Source: Artocarpus heterophyllus (lineage: Eukaryota > Streptophyta > Magnoliopsida > Rosales > Moraceae). Taken from it: a DNA stretch of 64,000 nucleotides. The position numbers were made by a program, and so were the translations under genes. The stretch's first letter is position 1. Every line of letters begins with the position of its first letter. The stretch covers positions 29,470,381 to 29,534,380 of the forward strand of contig CM046330.1 in NCBI GenBank assembly GCA_025403435.1. Direction: 5' to 3'. Below, piece by piece: positions 36,671 to 49,842 of this stretch. The notes under the pieces are model-generated. The model did no database searches. It saw only the letters and a list, made by a program, of their open reading frames with translations, and had not been told where the DNA came from.

Positions 36671-37250
36671 TTAATGTATATCCATATGTATGTAAAAATC
36701 TTTTTTTCCTAAGGCTTGTATATGACTTCTAATTATATCCTGTGTTAAACGTAGAATAAAAAAACCACATTCTACATTTCCTTGTTGTCTTGGACACTTC
36801 GTTTGGAATATAGTATTCCGCTCCGTCGGTGTGTGACATCGCTTCCCGCTTGAAGCTTCCAATCGTTAAGTGCCCTAACAATGTGTCATGTTTAAATGAA
36901 TTAATAGACGATACAATTATGTGGGACTAAAAATAGTTAATTTTACAAGAGAACATTAATACTTACAATCTCGTGATTGATACAAAATCCTCACGTGGTG
37001 GGTGTTTGAGGGGGTCAAACCAATATATTTGGTCCTCCCATGGCGAAATAAGTCCCAACATCTAATGTTCTTCAACATTGTACAGCAGGAAGAATAATTT
37101 TTCCCTCGGTGCTTGAGCTAATAGGTGGAGGAGTGATGTGGCGTGCTCTCTACGATCACATACTAGGTCACTTGTAGCACTTGAAACAATGGCCAGAGAT
37201 ATGAAGCTGAAATTTTGTGCCAACCCTTGGCAATTCATTGCCAATGACAT
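36671..37250 (-). pseudogene. Ulp1-type (C48) cysteine protease of CACTA element, broken
   Basis: Ulp1-type proteases cleave SUMO-like tags and are a common cargo of plant CACTA elements. The catalytic His is at 37065-37067 (NVEEH). The next codon, W in the family, is a stop (TGG to TAG). PWEDQIYWFDPLK carries the Asp region. An apparent intron with GTAAG donor at about 36967 follows. The last exon (36862-36671) has the Gln motif PRQQGN and catalytic Cys in VECGFF. Lies left of the DUF8039-like region in normal order. The premature stop makes it nonfunctional. Confidence 0.75.
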
Positions 37251-37443
37251 TTATCGGTATCGGGCACTAAATCATTGATCCATCGCGCATGAAAGAATGT
37301 GCTTATAAAGCCAACTGTATAAATTCTTGAGGTACTAAAGCGAAGTTAAATGCAGGCAGTTGATCATTAGCAACGATTTGTTCTTGTTCTTGTTCTACCT
37401 CAAGTTGTGATTCTCTTGCTTTTGTAGAGCTTTTCTTTTTTTG

Positions 37444-38085
37444 TCATTTCTTTCCGCTCAGATCTTGTGGAACATGGCTAGGCACTCGAATCGTCTTCTT
37501 CAATGCAATGACTTCAACTAACCTCTTTGGCCATGCTACGAAGCTTTCGGCTACTTCACCCATAGTTGTTGCTTCAGGTGTTGGAATAGGCAATTTAGCT
37601 ATTCTAACTCTGATGGTAGTGATGCTAACGCGCACATTCTCTTCCCCTAATAGTCTTCCATGAACTGTATCAATTGGAAGACTCTCCATCCACACCATCC
37701 CAAGTGCAAGAAGTGCACACCCACCATTAAATCTATCCTTAACGAAGAGCCTACATTGTTTGGGCTCTTGACGAGGAGGTGATAATTGGACTTCTAGAGC
37801 TTCTGCTCCATTATTGGGAGGGTTACAACTAGCTTTGAAGCTGTTGCGTTGTGAGATGCTATCATCCATCGACTTGGCACGTCCTTGGGAAATGAGCTAG
37901 CTTACAAGACCCTGCAGTTCTGCAATCTCCATCTGCATCTTCGACATTTGGGAATTCAATTTCAAAGTACCTGATTGGAGGTCGAAGTATTGAGACTGCT
38001 TTACATACTTCAATTGACCATGAACACATCTAGAATGTTTTGGTTTTCCTAGTGCCCTTATCAAAATGTCATCATTACTGACCAA
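37444..38085 (-). pseudogene. CACTA accessory region, DUF8039-like
   Basis: One piece (38085-37897) reads DDILIRALGKPKHSRCVHG, like the ALG-P-H-GRVRG motif of CACTA second proteins, and ends in a heptad-like stretch (MSKMQMEIAELQGL). The next (37869-37444) includes GEVAESFVAWPKRLVEV, with the AWP motif of the domain that normally precedes the Ulp1 protease. A stop separates the two pieces. Role unknown. Confidence 0.65.
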
Positions 38086-38216
38086 TTGGAAGCTCTCTTG
38101 ACTTTGTTACGTTGTGTATTCATCCTATAAAACAACAACACAACCATGTTATTCAAGAAATCCTTCATCTGGTATTAAATTACAAATTAATTGTTTGTGT
38201 TCAGTAAACTTACAGT

Positions 38217-38931
38217 CAAGTTCCCAATTTCTGCTACTTTTGGATTTTTAAATTGGCCATCAGGAGGTTGACATGATTTGACCCACAACTCCTCCCGTGT
38301 TGGTAGCACACCCGTCTTTGCAAACTATGTTACGCTATGTTAGTAACATAGTAATGATAGAATAGTTGATATATGTAATATGAGTAAAATATTAACATAC
38401 CAAGGATTGCTTAAGCTCTATATATCCGACTCGACCAACCATAGAGCAGTATTCATTTTTCCCTCTTATTTTACTTGCGTTTGATGATAGTAGTTGGAAT
38501 TCGATGAAACATCGATACCTCAAAAAAGCTTCCCAATCGTCATCGTTTATGGAGGGGTAATAGTGTACTACCGTAGGAGGCCGTTTATATACATTTTCAT
38601 CCTCCTTCAGAATGGAAAGGTATGGTTGTATGAAGGTAACGTAGAGGTCGGATCTAAACACCTTTGCTAATTTGTCACAAACCTTCAAAGCCCTTTTCCT
38701 ATACCAATCCTCGACTGTGAAAGCTTTATATATCTCTCTCTAAATCACATCTTTTACTTTATCTAAATCCTTAGACCTCCAAACTTGTGTCCATATCAGA
38801 ACGTGCTCTCGACTGAGGACTTTGATCCAACTGCTTAATTCATGGCTAGGTGCGCCTTTTGGTTGGACTTTTGAATCAAAAGTCACTTCAATTCTTAAAC
38901 CTTTCTTTCTCATCTGATGAATTTTTTTCAT
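38217..38931 (-). pseudogene. CACTA Transposase_24-like (Ptta/En/Spm) region
   Basis: The upstream piece (38931-38740) has VQPKGAPSHELSSWIKVLSR and REHVLIWTQVWR. Then 38688-38392 has DDDWEAFLRYRCFIEFQ and MVGRVGYIEL. After a probable intron, 38330-38217 reads LPTREELWVKSCQ. These match in order the plant En/Spm-associated family PF03004. Splicing signals are plausible but not provable here. Function in transposition is not established. Confidence 0.7.
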
Positions 38932-38984
38932 TAATATAGCCCTTCGCTCAAAGTCTACTTTCGGATCAAATTCGGTTCACCTTC

Positions 38985-39725
38985 GTGGCTTACTATGTTG
39001 GTTTTCCCTTGCTATATTGCGATGAAGATGGAGTGCAGTCTTTGTACTCGTCTTTGTACTGGTCACTATCGATCTCGCGAGACATTGCACCTGTGCAAAG
39101 TATTCAAAAACTAACACATACATACTACACAAATTTACAAACTACACATATTCACATCTTCACACATTCCACTTCATACGTTTTTACATAATTTCGCATA
39201 TTCATATAATTTCACATATTACACATATTCACAAATTTACAGTTTCAATTACATATATAATTTCACAAATTGCGCACATTCACATAATTTCACATATTAC
39301 ACATATTTACATAACCTCACATATACAAATATTCACAAATTTACAATTTCAATTACACATATTACACATATTCACATAATTGTACAAATTCACATCTTCA
39401 CATATTCACAAGTTTACAATTTCAATTTCCAAATTTCATATATTGACATAATTTCACGTATTCAAATCTTTACATATTCACAAGTTCAGAATTTCACATA
39501 TTCATATAATTTAACATATTACACATATTCACAAATTCACAATTTCAATTACATATATAATTTCACAAATTACACATATTCATATAATTTCACATATTGC
39601 ACATATTTACATATCCTTACATATTGCACATATGCACAAATTTACAACTTCAATTACTCAATTTCACATAATACACATATTCACAAATTTACAATTTCAA
39701 ATACATAATTTTGTAAAATACACAT
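38985..39725. repeat. AT-rich irregular minisatellite (CACATATTCACA-like units)
   Basis: From about 39100 the sequence is a run of variants of ACACATATTCACA, AATTTCACA and AATTTACAATTTCAATTACA, with no frame of note. Likely a local tandem expansion in the CACTA remnant. Confidence 0.7.
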
Positions 39726-40087
39726 GTGACGGATTAGGGCCTAGGGGGGGCTGTGGGTGGGGGCGAGGGGTGGAGGAGAAAGGGAAGAGGGGCGAGGGGG
39801 GTGGGTAGGGGCAAGGGGTGGAGGAGCGAGGGGCGAGGGGAGAGAGGGGAGGGGGTGGGTGAGGGTCGTGGGTGGGGACGAGGGGCGGGTGGGGGGCAAG
39901 GGGTGGGTGTGGGTTGGGGGGGCTAGGGAGAGGGGCGATGGGGGAGGGGGGAGGGGCAAGGGGGTGGGGGCGCTGGGGCGAGGGCCAAGGGGTGAAGGGG
40001 AGAGGGGGGAGGGGTGAGGGGGGTGGGGGCGAGGGGGTGAGGGGCGGGTGGGGATGTAGGGGGGCTGAGGCAAGGGGCAAGGGGGGA
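39726..40087. repeat. extremely G-rich minisatellite
   Basis: About 360 bp of GGGGCGAGGGG and GGGTGGGGG variants with almost no C or T on the plus strand. Many runs of four or more G could form quadruplexes on this strand. Open frames on both strands here are low-complexity artefacts. Confidence 0.85.
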
Positions 40088-40089
40088 AG

Positions 40090-40683
40090 TGTTAGACATG
40101 TATGCCCTAAGGAGTAAAAATGTAATACGTTTTTGGAGACATCTTTATCAATAAAGAATTTATTCATTTATCTATATACCAAATCTTGTCCTCTTTACGT
40201 TCATATTTGTTGAATGTATGATAAGCAAACAGTAGTCTGAGATTATCAGTCTAAACCTTAAGAATTGGGCATATGATGGGATGATTATGCGGTAGACATG
40301 ATTCTTAAGGTGACAGTCTAAAACGTATGATCCGCAATCGAGAGAATAAAGTTAGGCACTTTATTCATGTAAAGATTGTTATGTTGTCTATATCCCTTTT
40401 GGGAGATGGTTTGTCTTGGCCATCGGAGTTGGACTCCGTGAATAGAAACATTGGCACATTGTCATAGGTGACGATGTGTTAAATCGGGACATCAAGTGAA
40501 TTGATTTGGATTAATAATTCTGTCTTGGCAAATCGATTCACTTTAGACAGTCATTTGTATTGTATCTTAATTCTGAGATGAATAGTGGGCCCGTTATCTC
40601 GACTTGTGTCTTTTGATGTACCAATGGGTGACTCCCACATCTCTATAGTGGTATGCATACTGGTACATTGGAGGCATGACTCT
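40090..40683 (+). repeat. copia LTR fragment E (first ~594 bp of U3)
   Basis: Starts TGTTAGACATG right after the G-rich repeat and ends abruptly at GACTCTTG. It is most like the LTR of copy A (shared AATACGTTTTTGG, GATGGGATGATTATGCGGTAGAC). It forms an inverted repeat with the following fragment. Confidence 0.9.
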
Positions 40684-41264
40684 TGCCTCCAACGTACCGG
40701 CATGCATACCACTATTAAGATGTGGGTGTCACCCTTTGGTACATCGAAAGACACAAGCCAAGTCAATGGGCCCACTATTCATCTCAGGATTAAGATACAA
40801 CACAAAAGATTGTCTAAAGTGAATTGATTTGCCAAGACAGAATTATTAATCCAAATTAATTCACTTTATATCCCGATCCAAGACATCGTCACCTATGACA
40901 ACGTGCCAATGTTTCTATCTGCGAAGTCTACCTCCGATGGTCAAGACAAACCATCTCCCAAAAGGGATATAGACAACATAACAATCTTTGCATGAATAAA
41001 GCACCCATCTTTATTCCCTCGATTGTGGATCTTATGATTTAGACCATCACCTTAAGAATCGTGTCTTCGGCATAATCCGTCCATCATATGCCCAATACTT
41101 AAGGTTTAGACCGACAGTCTAAGACTTTTGTTTGCTTAACAAACATTCAACAAATATGAATGTAAAGAGGACATGATTTGGTACACAAATAATAAATTCT
41201 TTATTGATAAAAATGTCTCCAAAAACATATTATACTTTTACTCCTTAGGGCATACATGTCTACA
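40684..41264 (-). repeat. 3' LTR fragment of copy F (U3 end only)
   Basis: Minus-strand U3 from the 5' end inwards, stopping at CCTCCAACG where fragment E abuts. Only about 580 of 2,000 bp remain. The outer end reads TGTCTACA (one A lost from TCTAACA) and is followed by the polypurine tract of F. Confidence 0.88.
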
Positions 41265-41278
41265 ATCTCCCACTTGCA

Positions 41279-44200
41279 CTAAGTGAGTAAATATGACAAA
41301 TCTCACATCCCCATAGCTTCCACATGCCTCTCAAAGACTCTCCCAATAAGTGTCTTCGTAAATGGATCAGCTAGATTGTCCTCTGATGCAATCTTCCACA
41401 CCGTGACATGCCCACCCTCAACGAAGTCCTTTATCACATGATACTTCCTTTATCAACAAAGTCCTTAGCATTAGCTACCGCCGCACTTTTATCACAGTAT
41501 AGTGACACCGCCTTTTCCATACCAAGAACTACCTCAAGATCCCCAAGGAACCTACGAAGCCATACTGCTTCTTTCAAAGCATCACTAGTTGCCACATGTT
41601 CGGCATCCATCGTTGAATCCAAAGTGCAATCTTACTTAGCACTTCTCCAACTAATGGCACCACCGCCCAGAGTAAACACAAAACCCAAAGTCGATTTCCT
41701 AGATTCCAGACAGGATTGAAAATCTGAGTCAGTGTATCTTAGAAGATTCAAGTCCTCACCCAAATACACAAGCATATACCCTCGAGTCCTTCTCAGGTAC
41801 TTGAAAATATGCTTTACCGCAACCCAATGGTTCAGTCCTAGATCCGCCTGAAATCGACTTATAATCTCGACCGCATAACTAATATCCGGTCATGTGCAAA
41901 GCATGGTATACATGAGACTACCCATTGCTGAAGCATCAGGCACCTTCTTCATGTATTCTCTCTCTTCATAAGACTTTGGAGAGTCTTTCTTAGAAAGAGT
42001 AATTCTAGACCTAGATGGTTGCCCACCTTTCTTGGAATCCTACATTACAAACCTTCTGAGAATTTTATCTGTATACCTGGCCTGGGACAAAGCTATCATT
42101 TTGTTCTTCCTATCCTGAAAGATCTGGATACCAAGAACAAAATTAGCCTCACCTAAGTCTTTCATGTCAAAATGCTTGGTCAACCATAATTTGACCGTTG
42201 ACAATGCCCCAACGTCATTGCCAATTAACAGAATGTCATCTACATAGAGCAGTAGAAAAACCACCTTCCCATCCTTAATGTGTTTGTAAACACATGGCTC
42301 ATCCACATTTTGTGAGAGCCTATAAGTCTTAACCACCTAATCAAATCTTATGTTCCAAGAATGAGAAGCCTACTTAAGTCCATAAATTGACTTCAGCAGC
42401 TTACAAACCTTACCCTCTTGACCTGTGACCTTAAACCTGCCTGGTTGTTCCATGTAAATGGACTCATCAGGATAGCCATTCTGAAAAGCCATCTTGACAT
42501 CCATTTGCCAAATCTTGTAGTCGAGAGCGGTAACTATGGACAAGAGAATCCGGATGGACTTAAGCATGGCTACAGGCAAAAAGGTTTCCTCATAATCGAT
42601 TCCTTCTTTTTGCGTATAACCCTTAGCTACCAATCTAGCCTTAAAGGTTTCGACCGTTCCATCCACTCCTCTTTTCCTCTTGTAGATCCACTTACACCCT
42701 ATGGGTTTTACCCCTTCGGGAAGATCCATAAGCTCCCAGACCTGATTAATCTACATAGACTTCATCTTAATGTTCATGGCCTCTGTCTAGAGTTTTGAAT
42801 CAATATCCTCCATAGCTTCTGCATAAGTATAAGGATCCTTATCATATTCATCCGGTTCAGCCAAAAAGACCTCCCCATTGAACATATACCTCTCAGGTTG
42901 ACGCCCAATCCTCCCACTTCGCCGAAGCCCCTGAGGTTGTTGTTCAGGTTTGTTTGGTTTTTCTACACTGATTGGAACGGTTTCATTCAAAACCTCTAGA
43001 GTGATTGAATCACTCCTTAACTCCTCAAGCACCACTTTGCTTTGAGGTTTAAAGTCGTCCATGTAACTCTCCTCAAGGAAAGTTACATTAGCTAAAACCA
43101 CGACTTTATTTTCCTTTGGGTTATAAAAATAACCCCCTTTAGTCCCTTTTGGATTTCCTACAAACACGCAAACTTTCAAACGTGCTTCCAACTTATTCGG
43201 ATCCTTAAACAGGACATGAGCTGGACATCCCCATATGCGAATATGGTTTAAGGATGTCTTCCTACCCATCCACAACTGGTGAGAAGTTTTAGGGACCGAT
43301 TTTGAAGGCACATTGTTCAAAAGATAACATGCGGTTCGTAGTGCATATCCCCATAGGTATAAAGGCAATGATGACTAACTCATCATGGACCTAATCATGT
43401 CCAACAAAGTCCTATTTCTTCTCTCCTCTATGCCATTCTGCTACGGAGTGCCAGCGCAGTCAGATGGGATAAAATCCCATTCTCTAATAAGTGTTCCAAG
43501 AATTCATCAGAAAGATATTCCCCACCTCGATCCGATCGAAGTGCCTTTATGGGTCTACCCAATTGCTTTTTCACTTTAGCCCAAAACTCCCTGAACATGT
43601 CAAAAGTTTCACTTTTGTAGTGCATCAGGTACACATACTCATATCTTGAGTAATTGTCAATAAAAGTGACAAAGTACTCATACCCTCCTCATGCCCGGTT
43701 GTTCATCAATCCGTAAACATCACTATGCACAAGTTCTAGAACCCCTTCAGCCCTATTGCCCTTAGATCCAAACGGTCTTTTGGTCATCTTACCCTCCAAA
43801 CAAGATTCACATTGAGGTATAGACTCTACCTTTAAGTGACTTAAAGGTCCATCCCAAACCAACCTTTGAATCCTATTTAGGTTAATATGACCAAGGCGCA
43901 AATGCCAAAGATAAGTTTTATTAGAGTGTGAAGTTTTAAGTCTTTTAGAGTTATTATCATTCATCTCAGCATTAAGCAATAAGTCCATCATAGGTTTGAT
44001 AAAATATAGATTATTTTGCATCCATCTAGAACAGACAAAAGATTTGTTTTTACGAATCACCACTTTATCATTAAAAGAAACCAAGTAGGAGTCTTTAAAT
44101 AAACAAGATACAGAAATTAAATTCCTTTTAAATTTAGGAACATAAAAAAAATCTTGCAAAAATAAAATCCTATAATTATCAAAATAAAGATGGATGTCTC

Positions 44201-45209
44201 CCATTGCTTCCACTGAGACCATGGATCCATCGCCCACCCGAAGCGTGAAGTCCTCATGCAGTAGACTTCTCGTTTCTTTGAACCCCTGCATAGAAACACA
44301 AACATGATTAATTGCACCAGAATCTATGACCCAAATATCACTGGATTCCTTAACCAAACAAGTTTCTAAATGTAGAAGATCACACCTACCTCCTTCGGAA
44401 AGGAAGTCCTTACAATTCTTCTTGATATGCCCGACCTTCCCACAGAAGAAGCACTTAAGCTTCTTTGGGTTCTTCTTCTTCTTTTTCTTGCTCTTGGTAG
44501 TAGCAGGAATAGAAGACTTCCCATTATTGGCCCGTTGCTTCTTTCCATTCCCAGAGTTAGGTTTGGAACTAGAAGCAGCTACCATGTTGGCCTCACCACC
44601 CGTAGGAGAATCCCTGATCAGCAGTTTGAACTCCTATAACTGTTTCATCAGTTTAGTTAAGGTCATATCCTGTCTATTGCTTAAATTAAAAGTAGCTCTA
44701 AATGGAATAAATTCTTTAGACAGAGTCTCAAAGACCATAATCATCTGAGTTTCAACATCGATGTTGGCTCCATTGGTTTAAGCCTCAGCAAGGCAACCCA
44801 TGACCAACATGTTATGCTCCTTTACAGATGTCCCTGGCCTCTGTCTACAGTTTAGAAGTTTTCAAAGTGCCCCTTACCGCTTTGTTATGGCCTAGCCTCT
44901 AAACATATCCTCAAGATTATCCAAGATCTACTTTGCAGTCTCATAATCCTGATGTTGAGCCTGCAGCACATTATTCATGCTAGCCATAACATAGCAGCGG
45001 GCCTGATCATTAGCATCTTTCCAACGATCATACGCTTGGAATTGCTCATTAGTTGAGTCTCCCATAGGCTCGGGAGGACAAGGGGTTGTCAGTACATATT
45101 TCAGTTACTCAAAGGATAGGACGATATCTAGGCTCCGTTTTCAATCATTATAATTCTCTCCAGTTAATAGGTTTTTGTCAAGTATCATTGATAAAGCATT
45201 TTTAGACAT
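41279..45209 (-). pseudogene. gag-pol of copy F, broken
   Basis: Starts MSKNALS at 45209. Gag up to about 44590 has several stops. A long open block 44585-43689 holds the lysine run (five K), zinc knuckle [14 protein letters not shown], protease (DSGAINH) and pre-integrase HHCC. Integrase is 43634-43428 and 43368-42787; RT is 42729-42370 and 42336-42040 with YVDD. RNase H is interrupted near 41450, where about 20 codons are missing or scrambled. Domains are recognisable but not joined in frame. Confidence 0.9.
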
Positions 45210-46826
45210 TTTTAACCTACTATAAAGAATCATATACCAAACATAAGCAAATATATAATAATAATTTAGTAAGATAACACAATCATGTAAAAAATACAAA
45301 TGTGTTTATGTGTCAAAACCTTGAAAATATCACAACCTTACAACGATAAGTCCCAACGTAGAATTCAACAAGCTCCTAGGGGGGTCATGCCAAATTCAAT
45401 CAGGAACACAGATCTCCTCCTGATTAATATATGCCATCCAAGACCCGTATGATCCAACATATATTAATAATCGTTTCTTTGGCCATTAATTTTATTAACA
45501 GAGCTCCTAGGGGAGGTTAATAATAAAATTAACGTGAGTGTATGACCATCGTTTTAACATTTTATCCCTGATTTATAATCACCACCTAGGGGTGTGCAAC
45601 TATAAATCATGCTAAAATACTTTATCCCCTCAGAGATCCAATCTGGTACATGATAGAAATCCCTTCCTAAGGGTCGGGACCACCATGTTCTGCCTATGGA
45701 CCAACGATGGAGGCCTTAGGTTCTGTCTTCAAAAACCTTCTCCCACTCAATCTTTTGAAATTAAGGTTTTATTTTAAGGATATGCATGAACAATTTTAAT
45801 ATGAGTGGCACTCCCTATTCTATATGATATGTTATCAATATACATGGTAAATCATATTATAATGCAAACAAGCAAAGCAATCAAGCAAAGCTACAAGCAA
45901 AATAATAAATAACCGTAATATTATGGCTCCACCCTAGAGAATAGAAAACTAAGATTACAAGAGAATAATCGAGACATATTATCGATTCTTCATCCTTGAA
46001 TCCTCAAGCTGTATCCTTCTTCATGTAATTCCTATCTTCAAGTCTTCAATGCCGTGTGAATCGAAAACTTCATATTTTCGATCATATCCAAATTTAATGT
46101 TTCTTAGAATTGTCCCAAAAATAAAATTAAAACTACATCGAAAAAACTGCACCTTTTTTGGAAATTTTCTAACTCTCGGTCGGCAGGCCGATGCCAGTCA
46201 AGCTCCATCGGCCTGCCGACTCATGAAATTTTAGCCTACCGCCAGAGCCACCTGAATTCTACCCCACTAACGGCCTACCGAACTTCCAGTTTGGCCTGTC
46301 GATCTGCGACCATCGGCCTGCCGAACAAGAAGAAATCTTCATTCCAAAAAATACAATTTTTAATGCAATTCATCAATTTTATTTTCAACAATTCAAAAAC
46401 ATAAAATTAGAGACTCAAGAAATACTTGGGAGCATCATCATCAATCTTCTACATCTGTCTTCTCTGAATAATTATTTAATTACAAAATTCTTACAAATTT
46501 AAAATTAATAACAATTCCTAGACGGAGATGATAGTCCGTTATCTCATTACATGAAAAACCTAGATGCACATTCTAACCTCTAAGGAACCATAAACGGTAT
46601 TAATTAATTAATTAATAATTAATTAAATAACAGTTTAATCAACCATAATTAATTAATAAATATTCACCATATAATCCATGACAACATATATAATATATGG
46701 AAACCTAGAGTGCCAACTCTCTTTAAAATTAAATTCAAGTATATGAGAGATTAAGATCACAAAATTTATACATATAACACGATCACAAACTTCTAAATTT
46801 ATGCAAAACCTCGCTTTGATACCAAT
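45210..46826 (-). other. leader of copy F with mutated primer site
   Basis: The primer site at 46812-46825 reads TTGGTATCAAAGCG on the minus strand, two changes from the canonical sequence. Palindrome sites begin at about 46179, 46207, 46230, 46269, 46290 and 46312 and keep the 39-bp step, although units have been lost on the left. Confidence 0.8.
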
Positions 46827-48769
46827 TGTTGGAAAAATATGTGCAGTGAAATTTTAAAAATTTTACATTAGAGTATTTTTCAAAACATAAGTTTGACATG
46901 CTATATGCATAAATTAACCAGATCTTACTAACCTTTGTGTGTTGAAGAACCCTTGCAAAACATGAAGAGAAGTAACGTTCTAGAAGAGCCTCAACCAACT
47001 GGTCTTCTTTGCTATTCTCTATCCATGACTGAAGTGAGTGTGGGCTCATACATACAGTTCTTCCACTAGGTGACTTTCCTTCCAACCAACGAGAGAACCC
47101 AAAGCAAGTGTTCGTGATTTGTGAACAAAAGCTCTCAGAGAGTTTTCAGATTCTCACTAACAGAGTATCACTCTTAATCTCTCAATTGATATGAGTAACT
47201 CTTAAGACTTACTCCCTTTATATATAGATTGGTCCTGGGGTCAGTCCTTATCAGATTAGGTCTCAAAACATGAAATAGAATCAAGTTCAGATCAATATCT
47301 GATAAGATCTACGTGGAAACATGTGATCTTATCCTTCCCTGATTGGCAGGTCGAACCACTTGATCGGCAGGCCAAACAGGCCTCATCGACAGGCCGAACA
47401 CATCCATCGGTAGGCCAAACTGTCGAAAAAAATCTCGCAAATCTTTTATTTTCCACCAAAGATTCTATAGGATAAAGTCTTAGTTTTAATTCAAATAACC
47501 CAATAAAGAAGTTATCTAATAAAAACAACTTTATCTAGATAATCTCTAAGAAAATAAATCAATTCCCAATAATTCTACAAGTTTATATTTATCTAATTTA
47601 TCCAAAAATTAAATCAACTGATAAACAGACATGAATTATCTGATTCTTTCAAATTTTAACCAATCTGATAAATCTGACGTAAGTCATCAATTATTCGAAA
47701 AGCATGTCGTGTCGTTACAGGATGTTGTGAGCTAGCAAAAGGGACCAAATGGACCTATATAGTTCAAGTTTCTGATAATGACGAAACCCAATATCCCAGA
47801 TATACATTTCCCAATTATCAACTCCAACACTACAACACTAAAAGCTTGAAGTTGTACTCTCAAACTACATAGAATTATGAAGCTTGTATAGCTAAGTCTC
47901 CATGACTTATCGTAGTGTATCGTATCCCTATATGATAATCCATAATCGGCTTAAGGACTAGTTCTGTCTTACCTTCCTGATTATTTTTATCTTATGTTCC
48001 ATTATCTCACCATCAGAAAACTTACTATCCAATGATAGTATACCATTTGGTTATACCTATGTATCCAAATGGTTGAGCGCTCTAATTTTCCAATTACAGG
48101 ATAACACATATAAGATGATATTATTATTCCTAAAAAGGAGCTATGGATTCCATATCTATGAATAACAGGTCTACGCCATCAAGAGTCATGCCTCCAATGT
48201 ACTGGCATGCATACCACTATTAAGATGTGGGTGTCACCCTTTGGCACATCAAAAGACACAAGCCAAGACAACAGGCCCACTATTCATCTTAGGATTAAGA
48301 TACAACACAAATGATTGTCTAAAGTGAATTGATTTACCGAGACAAAATTATTAATCCAAATCAATTCACTTTATGTCCCGATCCAACAAATCGTCACCTA
48401 TGACAATGTGCCAATGTTTCTATTACGAAGTCCACCTTCGATGGTCAAGACAAACAATCTCCCAAAATGGATATAGACAACATAACAATCTTTGCATGAA
48501 TAAAGCGCCCAACTTCATTCCCTCAATTGCGGATCTTATGATTTAGACCATCACTTTAAGAATTGTGTCTTTTGCATAATCCGTCCATCATATACCCAAT
48601 TCTTAAGGTTCAGATCAATAGTCTCAGACTTTTGTTTGCTTAACATACATTCAACAAATATGAATGTAAAGAGGACAAGATTTGGTACATACATAATAAA
48701 TTCTTTATTGATAAAAATGTCTCCAAAAACTTATTACATTTTTACTCCTTAGGGCATACATGTCTAACA
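46827..48769 (-). repeat. LTR shared by copies F and G (1,943 bp)
   Basis: Acts as 5' LTR for F (primer site on its left) and as 3' LTR for G (polypurine tract TGCAAGTGGGAGAT on its right, at 48770-48783). TATA box on the minus strand at about 47215-47226; four palindrome units at about 47339-47420 upstream. Confidence 0.9.
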
Positions 48770-48783
48770 ATCTCCCACTTGCA

Positions 48784-49842
48784 CTAAGTGAGAAAATATG
48801 ACAAATCTCGTATCCTCATAGCTTCCACATGCCTCTCGAAGACTCTCCCAGTAAGTGTCTTTGTAAATGGATCAGCTAAATTATCCTCTGATGGGATCTT
48901 GCACACTGTGACATGCCCACCCTCAACGAAGTCCTTTATCACATGATACTTCCGATCAATATGCTTACTCTTCTTGTGAAATCTTAGTTCCTTAACATTA
49001 GCTTCCACTGCACTGTTATCATAGTACAAGTGATACCGCCTTTTCCATACCAAGAACTACCTCAAGATCCCCAAGGAACTTACGAAGCCATACTGCTTCT
49101 TTCAAAGCATCACTAGCTGCCACATACTCAGCCTCCATCATTGAATCCAAAATGTAATCTTTCTTAGCACTTCTCCAACTGATGGCACCACCGCCCAGAG
49201 TAAACACAAAACCCGAAGTCGAGTTCCTAGAATCCAAACTGGATTGAAAATCTGAGTCAATGTATCTTAGAGGAGTAAAGCCCTCACCCAAATACACAAG
49301 CATATACCCTCGAGTCCTTTTCAGGTACTTGAAAACATGCTTTACCGCAACCCAATAGTTTGGTCCTGGATCTACTTGAAATCGACTTACAATCTCGAGC
49401 GCATAACTAATATTTGGTTGTGTGCAAAACATGGCATACATGAGACTACCCACTGTCGAAGCATAAGGCACCCTCTTCATGTATTCTCTCTCTTCATAAG
49501 ACGTTGGAGAGTCTTTCTTAGAAAGAGTAATTCCAGACCTAGATGGTTGCCCACCTTTCTTAGAATCCTGTATTGCAAACCTTCTGAGAATTTTATCTAT
49601 GTACCCAGCCTAGGAGAAAGCTATCATTTCGTTCTTCCTATCCCGAAAGATCTGGATACCCCAACGTCATTGCCAATTAGCAAAATGTCATCTACATAGA
49701 GCAGTAGAAAAACCACCTTCCCATTCTTAATGTGTTTGTAAACACATGGCTCATCCACATTTTGTGAGAACCCATAAGTCTTAATCACCTAATCAAATCT
49801 TATGTTTCAAGAACAACAACCCTGCTTAAGTCCACAAATTGA
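48784..49842 (-). pseudogene. gag-pol of copy G, 3' part only (late RT and RNase H)
   Basis: From the pol stop to SICGLKQG in RT. RNase H pieces are 49480-49019 and 49053-48784, overlapping by a frameshift at the YYDNSA motif. Around 49660 about 75 bp of RT are deleted. Everything upstream (gag, protease, integrase, early RT, leader, 5' LTR) is missing. The break joins directly to CACTA sequence. Confidence 0.88.

Larger units (their letters stand above)
40684..48769 (-). mobile_element. Ty1/copia retrotransposon copy F, rearranged left end
   Basis: Truncated 3' LTR, polypurine tract (41265-41278), gag-pol, leader, primer site and full 5' LTR (46827-48769). No target duplication is recognisable because the left end joins fragment E and the right LTR continues directly into another internal region (G). 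Confidence 0.88.

Noticed and set aside
39697..40167. Proline-rich and glycine-rich frames of up to 156 codons on both strands
   Set aside because: Entirely inside the G-rich minisatellite; a biased repeat leaves several frames open.
40551..40827. Two opposite-strand frames with matching products
   Set aside because: They are the two arms of the LTR inverted repeat read on opposite strands.
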